Positions 1-6,765 are shown, counted from the stretch's first letter. The stretch is 13,427 nucleotides of DNA from Gemmatimonadota bacterium (GCA_003221985.1 QHUQ01000184.1:1-13427); one strand, 5' to 3'. Numbers and translations are program-made. Notes: a model not told the origin generated them from the letters alone.

Positions 1-172
1 GCTCGTGCAGACGACCGCCCCCGACCTGCGCGTCGTGGCCCTCGGCGTGCCCGACCGCACCTACGAGCATGCGCCGCGCGCCCAGCAGCTCGCCGATGTC
101 GGCCTGACGGGCGGGGGCATCGCCGCGCGCATCCGCGCCCTCGCCGCCGAAGAGTCGCTCACCACGCGATGA
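1..172 (+). CDS. dxs: 1-deoxy-D-xylulose-5-phosphate synthase, C-terminal fragment (5' end outside window)
   Basis: An open frame enters at base 2 and ends at TGA 170-172, giving the last 56 residues of a protein. The segment LGVPDRTYEHAPRAQQL followed by GLTGGGIAARI resembles the C-terminal transketolase domain of DXS, which typically ends with a G(I/L)PD motif, a short helix and a GLDxxGI helix. DXS makes DOXP from pyruvate and glyceraldehyde 3-phosphate in the first step of the MEP isoprenoid pathway. The stop overlaps the nadK start (ATGA, 169-172), so the two are probably cotranscribed and translationally coupled; dxs next to nadK and recN is a familiar bacterial arrangement. Only the C-terminus is visible, so another transketolase-like enzyme cannot be fully excluded. 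Confidence 0.78.
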   Translation, partial: LVQTTAPDLRVVALGVPDRTYEHAPRAQQLADVGLTGGGIAARIRALAAEESLTTR

Positions 173-1044
173 ACGTCGGGGTCGTCGGCAACCCCAACTA
201 TCCGGATCTCGGCGCATTCCTGGCGACGCTGCAACAGAAAGCGTCGAGCCTGGGCCTCAAGCTCTACAGCGAGGAGCGCGTCCTGGCGTTCTGGCCGGCG
301 CCGCCACCGACCCTCAGCGAAGCCGACGGCAAGCTCGACTGCCTGATCACGCTGGGCGGCGACGGCACGCTGCTGCGCGGCGCGCGCCTGCTCAACGGCT
401 CCAACACCCCGATCATGGGTCTCAACCTCGGCCGGGTCGGGTTTCTCACGAGCGCCGCGCCCGACAACCTCGACTGGGCGCTCGATGCCGTCGTGCGCCA
501 GGCGTACACGACCGAGGCGCGGCTGGCGCTGCAAACAACAATTACCGGCAGGGGCGCCAAGGGCGGCAAGGTTGAACCCCTCGTGCTCAATGACGTCGTG
601 GTGCACAAGGGCGGCGTCGCGCGCGTCGTCCGGCTCAAGGTGTCGGTGGACGGTGACGAGGTCGCCCAGTATTCGGCGGACGGCATCATCGTCAGCACGC
701 CCACCGGCTCGACCGCGTACTCGATGTCGGCGGGAGGACCGATCGTCGTCCCGACCGTGGACGCGATCGTCGTCACGGCGATCTGCCCGCACACCCTGGC
801 GGTGCGGCCGCTCGTGCTGCCCGCGACGGCCGTCGTGACGATCCAGCCGATTCCACCCTGGACCGACGAGGTGCTCGTCTCCTTCGACGGCCAGGTCGGG
901 ACACCGATTCAGCCCGGTGAGCGGCTCGAGGTGCGTCGCGCGGACCGCCCCATTCTCCTCATCCGGCTGGGGCCGGAGAGCTTCTTCAAGCGGCTGCGCA
1001 AGAAGCTGCATTGGGGGGATCTGAGTGATCGGACCCGTAAGTAA
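169..1044 (+). CDS. nadK: NAD kinase
   Basis: This 291-residue cytoplasmic enzyme phosphorylates NAD+ to NADP+ using ATP or polyphosphate. The family's key motifs are all present: GGDGT at residues 63-67 (the phosphate-binding, catalytic-Asp motif), NLGRVGFL at about 86-93, LND at 140-142 (the NE/D motif), the signature TPTGSTAYSMSAGGP at about 177-191, and ICPHTLAVRPLV near 205-216. Length is normal for bacterial NAD kinases. The start ATG at 169 lies in the ATGA overlap with the dxs-like stop and begins directly with a beta-strand typical of the family (MNVGVVGNPN). The gene is followed by a heptamer repeat tract and then recN on the same strand. No promoter is seen in front, as expected for an internal operon gene. 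Confidence 0.95.
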   Translation: MNVGVVGNPNYPDLGAFLATLQQKASSLGLKLYSEERVLAFWPAPPPTLSEADGKLDCLITLGGDGTLLRGARLLNGSNTPIMGLNLGRVGFLTSAAPDNLDWALDAVVRQAYTTEARLALQTTITGRGAKGGKVEPLVLNDVVVHKGGVARVVRLKVSVDGDEVAQYSADGIIVSTPTGSTAYSMSAGGPIVVPTVDAIVVTAICPHTLAVRPLVLPATAVVTIQPIPPWTDEVLVSFDGQVGTPIQPGERLEVRRADRPILLIRLGPESFFKRLRKKLHWGDLSDRTRK

Positions 1045-1098
1045 GGAGCATGGAGCAAGGAGCAAGGAGCACGGAGCAGTCTGCTCCCTGCTCCGTGC
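1045..1098 (+). repeat. Tandem GGAGCAN heptamers (5 forward, 2 inverted copies) forming a hairpin between nadK and recN
   Basis: Directly after the nadK stop there are five head-to-tail 7-base units: GGAGCAT, GGAGCAA, GGAGCAA, GGAGCAC, GGAGCAG (1045-1079). Two inverted copies CTGCTCC follow (1081-1087, 1088-1094). The last forward unit and the second inverted unit build a perfect 11-base-pair inverted repeat, 1069-1079 against 1088-1098, with an 8-base loop. There is no T-run after it, so it is not a classical intrinsic terminator. It fills almost the whole nadK-recN spacer and could affect recN translation or message stability. The repeat itself is read directly from the sequence; its role is unknown. 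Confidence 0.85.
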
Positions 1099-1109
1099 GG
1101 TGTGACGAC

Positions 1110-2822
1110 GTGCTAACTGAGCTCCGGGTCAGAGATCTCGCCGTCATTGCCGATGTCACCCTGCCGTTCCAGCCCGGCCTCAACGTCCTGACCGGCGAGA
1201 CCGGCGCCGGAAAGTCGATGGTCGTGGACGCGCTGGCGCTGCTGCTCGGCGAGCGTGCCTCGGGCGACGTGGTGCGGCCCGGCGCCGACAAGACCATCGT
1301 CGAAGGCGCGTTCGAGTTTGCGTCCGCCGTACATCGTCATCTGCTCCCACCCTTTGCCGCTTTAGGGATTGAATTAGAGGAGGGACGACTCGTCCTCAAG
1401 CGCGAAGTGCTGCGCGAGGGCAAGTCGCGCGCCTGGGTGAACGGCTCTCCCGTGACGATCAGCGTGCTCAGCGAAATCGGCGGCCTGCTCGTCGACCTGC
1501 ACGGCCAGCACGAGACGCAATCGCTGCTGCGGGCCGACGCGCAGCGCGACATGCTCGACGCCTACGCCGACGCCGCTGTCGAGCGCGTGGCGGTGCGCGA
1601 TGCCCATGCGCGTCTCAGAGAGCTGGAGCAGCGCGAAGCGGAGCTGACCTCGCGCCAGGATGACGTGCGCAAGAAGGCCGATTACCTGCGCCATGTGCTG
1701 CAGGAGATCGAGCGCGCCAAGCCCAAGGTGGGGGAGGACGAGGCGCTCGACATCGAGTCCAAGCGGCTGGCGCACGCCGAGGAGCTGGGCCGCCTGGCGC
1801 GTGAGCTGGAGGAGACGGTCGACTCCGCTGGGCTCACGAAGGCGCAGAAGATCCTCGCCGGGCTGCTGCGGCTGGATCCCTCCCTGGGCAGATGGCAGGA
1901 GCTGCTCGATGCGGCGTTCGCCAGCTCCGCGGAGCTGGCGCACGCCGCGCGCGCCTATGCCGCTGAGATCGAGGCCGATCCTGAGCGGCTGAGCGCCGTC
2001 GAGCAGCGGCGCGATCTGCTGTTTCGCCTCCAGCAGAAGCATGGGCCGACGATTGCCGACGTGCTCGCGGCGCGCGACAGCGCGGCGCGGGAGCTGGAGC
2101 TGCTCGATACCGCTGACCTTGATTTGCGCAACATCGCCGCCGAACGCGCAACCGCGGCTGATGAGTTCGCCCGGGCCACGGCAGCCCTGACAGCCAAGCG
2201 CACGGCAGGCGTCAAAAAGCTCGCGCGGGCGGTCAACAAAGTGCTGCCCGCCCTCGGCATGGAAGGCGGGAAGTTCGCAGTCGAGCTCCTACCACGCACC
2301 ACGCACCACGCACATGGCGCCGAAGACGTCGTCTTCCAGGTGAGGCTCAACGAAGGACTCGAGGCAAGGCCATTGGCGCGGGTCGCGTCCGGCGGCGAGT
2401 TGTCGCGCCTCATGCTGACCCTGAAAGTCGTCCTTGCCGCCCACGACGTCGTCCCGACGCTGGTGTTCGACGAAGTCGATCAGGGGATCGGCGGGGAAGT
2501 GGGCAGCCGCGTCGGTGCAGCACTGATGGACGTGTCACGGGAAGGCCGCCAGGCGCTCGTGATCACGCACCTCCCGCAGATCGCCGTCTACGCCGACCAG
2601 CACCTCGTGGTGAGCAAGGGAAAGAAAGGTGGCATTGCCACGAGCGATGTGGAGGTGGTGGAGGATGAGTCGAGGGTGAAGGAGGTCGCGCGGATGTTGG
2701 GTGACGCCGACATGGCGACCGCGCGGCGCCACGCCGTGGAGCTGCTCAAAACGGCCAGCGAGAAGTCCGCATCACAATCCGAAACACCGTCGCCGCCGGC
2801 TCGAAGCCGCCCGACCCGCTGA
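1110..2822 (+). CDS. recN: DNA repair protein RecN (SMC-like ATPase)
   Basis: RecN is a cytoplasmic SMC-family ATPase that gathers DNA around double-strand breaks for RecA-dependent repair. From GTG 1110 the product is 570 residues, the usual RecN size. Visible motifs: Walker A GETGAGKS at 29-36; HGQHE near 131; a long Glu/Ala/Arg-rich coiled-coil region at roughly 150-350; ABC signature ASGGELSR at 426-433; Walker B VFDEVDQGIGG at 452-462; and the switch His in ITHLPQ at 487. GTG 1110 is chosen because the conserved N-terminus (LTELRVRDLAVI) begins right after it. The frame is open back to ATG 1050, but that extension would encode only the heptamer repeat. The Shine-Dalgarno site is poor. 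Two oddities: an in-frame heptamer tract encodes residues about 394-403, just before the C-terminal ATPase half, and a poorly conserved Ser/Pro/Arg tail after about residue 550 reads across the 3' end of the opposite-strand gene (77-base overlap, 2746-2822). Confidence 0.93.
   Translation: MLTELRVRDLAVIADVTLPFQPGLNVLTGETGAGKSMVVDALALLLGERASGDVVRPGADKTIVEGAFEFASAVHRHLLPPFAALGIELEEGRLVLKREVLREGKSRAWVNGSPVTISVLSEIGGLLVDLHGQHETQSLLRADAQRDMLDAYADAAVERVAVRDAHARLRELEQREAELTSRQDDVRKKADYLRHVLQEIERAKPKVGEDEALDIESKRLAHAEELGRLARELEETVDSAGLTKAQKILAGLLRLDPSLGRWQELLDAAFASSAELAHAARAYAAEIEADPERLSAVEQRRDLLFRLQQKHGPTIADVLAARDSAARELELLDTADLDLRNIAAERATAADEFARATAALTAKRTAGVKKLARAVNKVLPALGMEGGKFAVELLPRTTHHAHGAEDVVFQVRLNEGLEARPLARVASGGELSRLMLTLKVVLAAHDVVPTLVFDEVDQGIGGEVGSRVGAALMDVSREGRQALVITHLPQIAVYADQHLVVSKGKKGGIATSDVEVVEDESRVKEVARMLGDADMATARRHAVELLKTASEKSASQSETPSPPARSRPTR
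2291..2318 (+). repeat. In-frame ACCACGC heptamer tandem repeat inside recN
   Basis: Three perfect ACCACGC units (2291-2311) are followed by a degenerate ACATGGC (2312-2318). They encode PRTTHHAHG in RecN (residues 395-403). Three units make 21 bases, exactly seven codons, so the reading frame is kept. The encoded stretch lies between conserved strands before the ABC signature, where RecN proteins vary in length. Its period matches the other two heptamer tracts in this window although the unit sequence differs. Confidence 0.8.
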
Positions 2823-3909
2823 CGGTCTGCTCGAACGAGAAGCTGCCCTCTACGTCGGGGCCGTAGTAGGTCATCGCCACACCCAGCCGCACCCAGCGCT
2901 GCGACGTGCCGGCATTGAGCACGCTCGCGGGCGTGGGCGCGCCCAGCCGTGTGGCGACGTCGATCGAATCCTGAGCGCTGCGATAGCTGTACTGGTCGCG
3001 CTGCTTGGTCCAGTATCCCGCGGTGAAACCCACGGCAAAGGGCCCCCCCCGACCGAAGCGGTACATCGGCGCGACATCGAACGCAGCGTATTTGCCGGGG
3101 CGCCAGTTGAGTGTGGCGAGCGCGGCGTGCGGCAGCAGGAGCTGCGACACGGGGCCGACGCGTCGGTCCCTGGTTCCTTCCCGTTGCCAACCGGCGCGCA
3201 CGGCGGCATTGAGCCACAGCCGGTGCAGCAGCGTCACTTCCTGGGCAGCCTGAATCTCGATGTCGGTCTGATGATCGCCGGTGGGGATGTCGAGCAAATC
3301 GTTCGGTGAATCCTGATGCCCGGTGGGCAGCCGCACCACGAACGCCACACTGGTGGCGTAGTCGGTGGCGGCGAGCACGCGGTACTTCGCGCCCAGCTCG
3401 ATGTCGCCGGCGAAATAGCGCAGGTGCCGCGGCGTGTTCAGGATCGGCGCGAAGTCGTACGTCGAATCGCCGAGCAACAAATCGAGCGCGGAGCCGACGG
3501 CGCTCGAATCGTGGCGTTGCCGCACCATGACCCGCACCAGTGGCAGGCGCGCGCTCAGCGCCAGGCGATTCGTCAATCCAAACGCCGCGATGAGCGGCGT
3601 CTCCCGCCGCTCGACTCGCACCTGTACCTGTGACGTGAGCAGCCGGCATGCGCGCACGATGGGCAGCGTGTCGGCGCGAAAGCATTCCCAGCGAGGCGGG
3701 ATCGCTCTGGTCAGCGACGCTGCGATGGGTTGTTTGCCGTCCGGCGTGAATTCGTCCGACCACGTGGTGATGATCGGTTCGACCGTGACGCGCAGCTCTC
3801 CGGCACGCGGCGTGTCGGTCCGTGGGACCGCCTGCGCCCGGCTGACCCCGGGCGCAAGCCCGGGGATCACCGCAAGCGAGACCAGCGCAACGAGTCTGTT
3901 TGGTCGCAT
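2746..3909 (-). CDS. Predicted outer-membrane protein, function unknown
   Basis: This 387-residue protein has an N-terminal signal peptide: MRPNR, a hydrophobic core at about 6-22, and a likely cleavage after SRAQA near residue 26. The mature part shows the alternating polar/aromatic texture of beta-strands, with many RLxLSARLPLVRV- and FAVGFTAGYW-like segments, and ends in Phe (RTSRWPF), the usual last residue of an outer-membrane barrel. I do not recognise a named family. Within the gene are a G8 run near residue 287 and a REP-like palindrome in the signal-peptide codons. It lies 70 bases downstream of the SGNH hydrolase gene on the same strand, with a hairpin in between, so it may be partly or wholly separated from that operon. 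No Shine-Dalgarno site is seen before ATG 3909, and the hairpin sits 9 bases upstream. Its last 77 bases overlap the end of recN. Confidence 0.75.
   Translation of the reverse strand: MRPNRLVALVSLAVIPGLAPGVSRAQAVPRTDTPRAGELRVTVEPIITTWSDEFTPDGKQPIAASLTRAIPPRWECFRADTLPIVRACRLLTSQVQVRVERRETPLIAAFGLTNRLALSARLPLVRVMVRQRHDSSAVGSALDLLLGDSTYDFAPILNTPRHLRYFAGDIELGAKYRVLAATDYATSVAFVVRLPTGHQDSPNDLLDIPTGDHQTDIEIQAAQEVTLLHRLWLNAAVRAGWQREGTRDRRVGPVSQLLLPHAALATLNWRPGKYAAFDVAPMYRFGRGGPFAVGFTAGYWTKQRDQYSYRSAQDSIDVATRLGAPTPASVLNAGTSQRWVRLGVAMTYYGPDVEGSFSFEQTVSGSGGFEPAATVFRIVMRTSRWPF
3043..3050 (-). repeat. Homopolymeric G8 tract (coding strand) in predicted outer-membrane protein gene
   Basis: Eight consecutive C on the plus strand read as G8 in the coding direction, in the codons for FGRGGPF near residue 287. 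Gain or loss of one base would shift the frame and truncate the barrel. Long G/C runs in surface-protein genes are known sites of slipped-strand phase variation in other bacteria. Whether this one varies is unknown. Confidence 0.55.
3843..3869. repeat. REP-like palindrome within signal-peptide codons
   Basis: Arms CCCCGGGC (3846-3853) and GCCCGGGG (3858-3865) are perfect inverted repeats around a GCAA loop. They extend by three more pairs (TGA 3843-3845 with TCA 3867-3869) across one bulged base at 3866. On the minus strand it encodes about residues 14-23 of the outer-membrane protein's signal peptide. It looks like the CCCCGGGC-type palindromes dispersed in many GC-rich genomes, but here it is translated. 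Confidence 0.6.
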
Positions 3910-3918
3910 TAGCAGAAA

Positions 3919-3943
3919 GGCACCCGGCCTGTCGCCGGGTGCC
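3919..3943 (-). terminator. Hairpin between SGNH hydrolase gene and downstream outer-membrane protein gene
   Basis: A perfect 10-base-pair inverted repeat, GGCACCCGGC (3919-3928) and GCCGGGTGCC (3934-3943), has a 5-base loop. Read on the minus strand it is followed by TTTCT, a weak T-run. It lies 36 bases past the SGNH hydrolase stop and 9 bases before the next start, so it is either an intrinsic terminator or attenuator, or a 5' stem that limits ribosome access to the downstream gene. Confidence 0.6.
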
Positions 3944-3979
3944 GTTTCGCTTACCCCGTGGCGGAACGCAGGTTCGCGT

Positions 3980-5254
3980 TCAGGGGATGGCGGGAATTGC
4001 CGTCGTGTACTGGGTATTGATGGCGCTCCGCAAGTGTTGCGCGATCAGTCGATGAGCGGTGGCGCTCGGATGCACACCGTCGCACGAGAAGATCAGACCG
4101 AACGGCGGCGGCGTTGCCGGAGCCGTCGGCGGAGTCGTTTTCGCGGGCGCTCCAGCGCAGCCGTTTACGGCCCCTGTGTCGAACCGCTTCGCAAACGGGA
4201 ACGCCGGAATCGACCCAGCCAGCGCAACCGAGTCGAAGACGGGGTTCGGATCGAAATAGGCCCACCCTTGCGCGGTGGCGACGGCCGAAATCTTCGCGTT
4301 GTATGCCGTCACGGCGGCGACGAGCCGGACGAGCTCCTCCGGCACTACGACTTGCGGCACGGAGCAGTCGAGCGTAAAGGTGCCGGCAGGAATCGCGGAT
4401 GCCGAGTCGATCTTCGGCAATCCATAGGGGAATGGAACCAGCACAGAATCGCCACGCGGCGGCGCACAGTTCGGTGTCACGACAAAATTCGGTGGGAAGG
4501 CCGCACCCGGAACGGCGCCCGCCTTGATCGCAAAATATGTCGAGCCGCGCGAGAAATACGGAATTCGCGTGACATTCGCGACACCCACAAGAATCCCACC
4601 CTGTGGCGACATCCCAACGCCTATAGAGTCGACGAGTGAATCGTACCGAGTCTGGAACACTGGAACGGGAGTGATGAGCGTGGTGTCACCCGCGTTCGCA
4701 GAATTCGTTGCGGCACTAAGCACGTCGTTATTGCCAATCCAGAGGGAGACGAACGTCGGTTCGGCGCGTCTCGCCATTTGGACTTGCGTCAGACCGCCGA
4801 GAAAAAACTGCGTCAACTGATTGGCGCGCGGCGCGACGTTCTCGTAGACGTCGTTCACTGCGGCGCCTGGCACGGCCGTATTGCTGATGAACGGTGGTGC
4901 AACCGCCTGCGTCTTCCGTAGGGCGCAGGGAGGTGCCGCGCCACCGCCGAGTCGCGTTTGCGTGAACACGTTCGTGTAGGGCGGTGGGCAGCCCGGTTGT
5001 CTCATCAGCGGTGTGAAGAACGGCGCATGCATCGCGCGCGCGAGCAGCACGGGGTATGCCTGCGACTGCGTGCTGTCGTTGATGCCGCCGGATTGGAACC
5101 CCGCGGTGAGCGAGTTCCCCATCGACACATAGCGGTCGAACAGCTGATCGACGGGGGTGACGGCGAACGGCCGGTTGAGTTTCTCGTTCTGGCATGCCGC
5201 GGTGGCCAACAGGAGCCCGAGAACGGCGGCCGAGAAGCGCTTGGTCCGAATCAT
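3980..5254 (-). CDS. SGNH/GDSL-family hydrolase, predicted lipoprotein
   Basis: This is a predicted esterase or lipase of 424 residues. After MIRTKR and a hydrophobic stretch, LLLATAAC gives a lipobox with Cys21, pointing to a lipid-anchored protein. Family blocks in order: block I GNSLTAGF with the catalytic Ser48; block III IGNNDVL at about 173-179 (the oxyanion Asn); and block V DGVHPSATAH with Asp392 and His395. The Asp/His pair and Ser complete the usual catalytic set. A Pro/Thr-rich stretch at about 369-384 precedes block V. ATG 5254 is preferred over ATG 5284: it gives a normal signal peptide and has GAGGA at 5265-5269 with 10-base spacing. The gene starts 13 bases after the FadL-like gene stops, so the two are cotranscribed. 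A surface or periplasmic esterase feeding a fatty-acid porin is plausible, but the substrate is not shown by the sequence. Confidence 0.9.
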   Translation of the reverse strand: MIRTKRFSAAVLGLLLATAACQNEKLNRPFAVTPVDQLFDRYVSMGNSLTAGFQSGGINDSTQSQAYPVLLARAMHAPFFTPLMRQPGCPPPYTNVFTQTRLGGGAAPPCALRKTQAVAPPFISNTAVPGAAVNDVYENVAPRANQLTQFFLGGLTQVQMARRAEPTFVSLWIGNNDVLSAATNSANAGDTTLITPVPVFQTRYDSLVDSIGVGMSPQGGILVGVANVTRIPYFSRGSTYFAIKAGAVPGAAFPPNFVVTPNCAPPRGDSVLVPFPYGLPKIDSASAIPAGTFTLDCSVPQVVVPEELVRLVAAVTAYNAKISAVATAQGWAYFDPNPVFDSVALAGSIPAFPFAKRFDTGAVNGCAGAPAKTTPPTAPATPPPFGLIFSCDGVHPSATAHRLIAQHLRSAINTQYTTAIPAIP

Positions 5255-5264
5255 GGGTCGCTGG

Positions 5265-5269
5265 TCCTC
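5265..5269 (-). promoter_or_regulatory. Ribosome binding site of the SGNH hydrolase gene, overlapping the FadL-gene stop
   Basis: On the minus strand the string TGAGGA contains both the stop TGA of the FadL-like gene (5268-5270) and a GAGGA Shine-Dalgarno site, 10 bases before ATG 5254. This decides the start of the hydrolase and suggests that ribosomes ending on the first gene re-initiate on the second. Confidence 0.65.
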
Positions 5270-6686
5270 AGAAGGTGTAGGCAAGGCCGATGCCGAACAG
5301 GTTGCCCTTGAATTGGTAGAGACCGGTATTCCCGACGGCCGGATTCACCGTGCCGCGCCGGTCGTTCTGTTTGATGTACTGATAGGCCAGGTCGGCGTGC
5401 AGCTTGGGTGTCAGCTCGACCCCGGCACCAATAGTAAACTCGTTGCGCGCGCCCTCGGGAAGCAGCGGCGTGACGAACTGCGCCGGCGATGCGCCGGTGT
5501 GATACAAGTAGCCGCCGCGCAGTTGCACCTTGGTGTTGTATTGGTACTCGGCGCCGAAACGGAATCCGTGCGTGTTTTTGTTGGCGGGACGCAGCGTGAG
5601 ATCGGGCGTCCCCGCGTTCGCGAAATCGATCGGGACTTCGTTGAACCACCCCCACACGACGTACTGGTAGTCCGCCATGACATTCCACTTGTCATTCACC
5701 TTGTAGGCGAAGCCGAGGGAGCCCTGCGGCGGCATGTAGATCGACGTCGAGACCGGAATGCCGGTAGTGTCGAGAGCACCGCCGGCGCCAAACTGCGAGG
5801 CCAGCAGAGCATCCACCGGCGTCCCGGCGGGTACGCACGCTGGACACGTTCCGATCGTCACGGGCAGGCTCAGGCCCGTCGATATCGGCCTGAACTTCGC
5901 AGTACCATCGTAATTGATCTTCTTCCGTGTGAGCCAATGGCCGCCAATGCTCAAACGATCGGTGACCTTCAGAATGCCGCCGAAGTTGACGGCAAAGCCG
6001 CTGCCGCTCGCATCGAGTGTCGCATCAACGAAGTCGGTGCCCGTGGCGACGCCTAGCATGCCGAAGGTCGTGCCGGGCGGCGGTTGCGGCGGAGGAAAGA
6101 GCCCTAGGAGCGTAGCAGGGACCGGGACCGAGGAGAGATCCTGCCGCTGCCGCAGCTTTAGATGGCTGGTGATGTAGGCGACACCGACGCCGATCTTGAG
6201 GCGCGGGTGCACCTGATAACCGACCGTGGGCTGGATGTAGATCGATCGCACGTCGGTGTTGTAGCCGAGGAATCGTCCTTCGAACCCTGCGACCGGCCAT
6301 CTGGTCTCGAGGCCATACGGCGCGTAGACGCCGATGCCCGCCGTGAGTTTCGGGCTGAACTGATGCGTCAGGTATGCGTTGGGAACGGGGATGACGGGGT
6401 TGTTGAGGTCGGTGCGGTGGGCCAGCAGATCATCGGTGAAGTTGCCCGTCGCGGCAATCGCCGTGACGCCGACGCTGACGTGGTTTCCCGCCAGGCCCGC
6501 CAGCCCCGCCGGACTGAAGAAGATCGCCGAGCCGTCGGCGCACGGACTCGCCGCGGCGACGCCGGCGCGGGCCATCGCGCACGTATTGTGCTCGTAGACG
6601 CCGAACCCCTGCCCAACAAGGGGGGACAGGGGGGCGGCGACAAGCGCAGGGGCCCCGGCGACCAACAACAACGCAAACCGCCGCAT
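5268..6686 (-). CDS. OmpP1/FadL/TodX family outer-membrane transporter
   Basis: This 472-residue protein is predicted to be a 14-strand beta-barrel that moves long-chain fatty acids or other hydrophobic compounds across the outer membrane. It has a signal peptide (MRRFALLLVAGAPALVAA, to about residue 25). Then comes the family's N-terminal hatch hallmark: GFGVYEHNTCAMARAG followed by DGSAIFFSPAGLA at about 51-63, matching the usual 'G ... A.AGAA ... D.ST.FFNPAGL' pattern. The C-terminus is GIGLAYTF, ending in Phe like an outer-membrane barrel. Two cysteines near residues 36 and 49 could form a disulphide. The start ATG 6686 has GGAG at 6694-6697 with 7-base spacing. It is the first gene of the operon behind the promoter at 6737-6765. 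The exact substrate is unknown. Two G6 runs (6620-6625 and 6629-6634 on the plus strand) lie in the signal-peptide codons. Confidence 0.93.
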   Translation of the reverse strand: MRRFALLLVAGAPALVAAPLSPLVGQGFGVYEHNTCAMARAGVAAASPCADGSAIFFSPAGLAGLAGNHVSVGVTAIAATGNFTDDLLAHRTDLNNPVIPVPNAYLTHQFSPKLTAGIGVYAPYGLETRWPVAGFEGRFLGYNTDVRSIYIQPTVGYQVHPRLKIGVGVAYITSHLKLRQRQDLSSVPVPATLLGLFPPPQPPPGTTFGMLGVATGTDFVDATLDASGSGFAVNFGGILKVTDRLSIGGHWLTRKKINYDGTAKFRPISTGLSLPVTIGTCPACVPAGTPVDALLASQFGAGGALDTTGIPVSTSIYMPPQGSLGFAYKVNDKWNVMADYQYVVWGWFNEVPIDFANAGTPDLTLRPANKNTHGFRFGAEYQYNTKVQLRGGYLYHTGASPAQFVTPLLPEGARNEFTIGAGVELTPKLHADLAYQYIKQNDRRGTVNPAVGNTGLYQFKGNLFGIGLAYTF

Positions 6687-6717
6687 ACGTGTTCTCCGTC
6701 AGACGAATAAGGGTAGA

Positions 6718-6746
6718 TGGTGAATCTGGCCGCGATACGGTAGCAT
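6718..6746 (+). promoter_or_regulatory. Possible weak promoter for galK, overlapping the divergent promoter
   Basis: TAGCAT at 6741-6746 fits a TAnnnT -10 box, and TGGTGA at 6718-6723 is a poor -35 (3 of 6 matches) with a 17-base spacer. Its -10 shares the TA at 6741-6742 with the divergent promoter, so the two could exclude each other. Transcription would start near 6753, leaving a very short leader. This is a weak call. Confidence 0.25.
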
Positions 6747-6765
6747 TGCGTGGAATCCTTGTCAA
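6737..6765 (-). promoter_or_regulatory. Sigma70-type promoter for the FadL-SGNH hydrolase operon
   Basis: On the minus strand there is a perfect TTGACA -35 box (6765-6760), an exact 17-base spacer and a TACCGT -10 box (6742-6737) that fits the TAnnnT pattern common in GC-rich genomes. Transcription would begin near 6730, giving a leader of about 44 bases with the GGAG site at its end. The -35 lies only 5 bases from the divergent galK start. Confidence 0.65.

Noticed and set aside
61..1065. 334-codon open frame on the minus strand opposite nadK
   Set aside because: Arg/Asp/Gly-rich shadow of the NAD kinase gene with no recognizable domain.
1045..1098. CRISPR array
   Set aside because: Units are 7 bases and head to tail without spacers.
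1050..1109. Longer recN start at ATG 1050
   Set aside because: The extension would encode only the heptamer repeat; AAGGAG there is 1 base from the ATG, too close to act as a Shine-Dalgarno site; the conserved RecN N-terminus begins after GTG 1110.
3434..4639. 401-codon open frame on the plus strand opposite the outer-membrane protein and SGNH genes
   Set aside because: Arg/Ser-rich low-complexity product with no motif, crosses the intergenic hairpin, and the opposite strand has clear family motifs.
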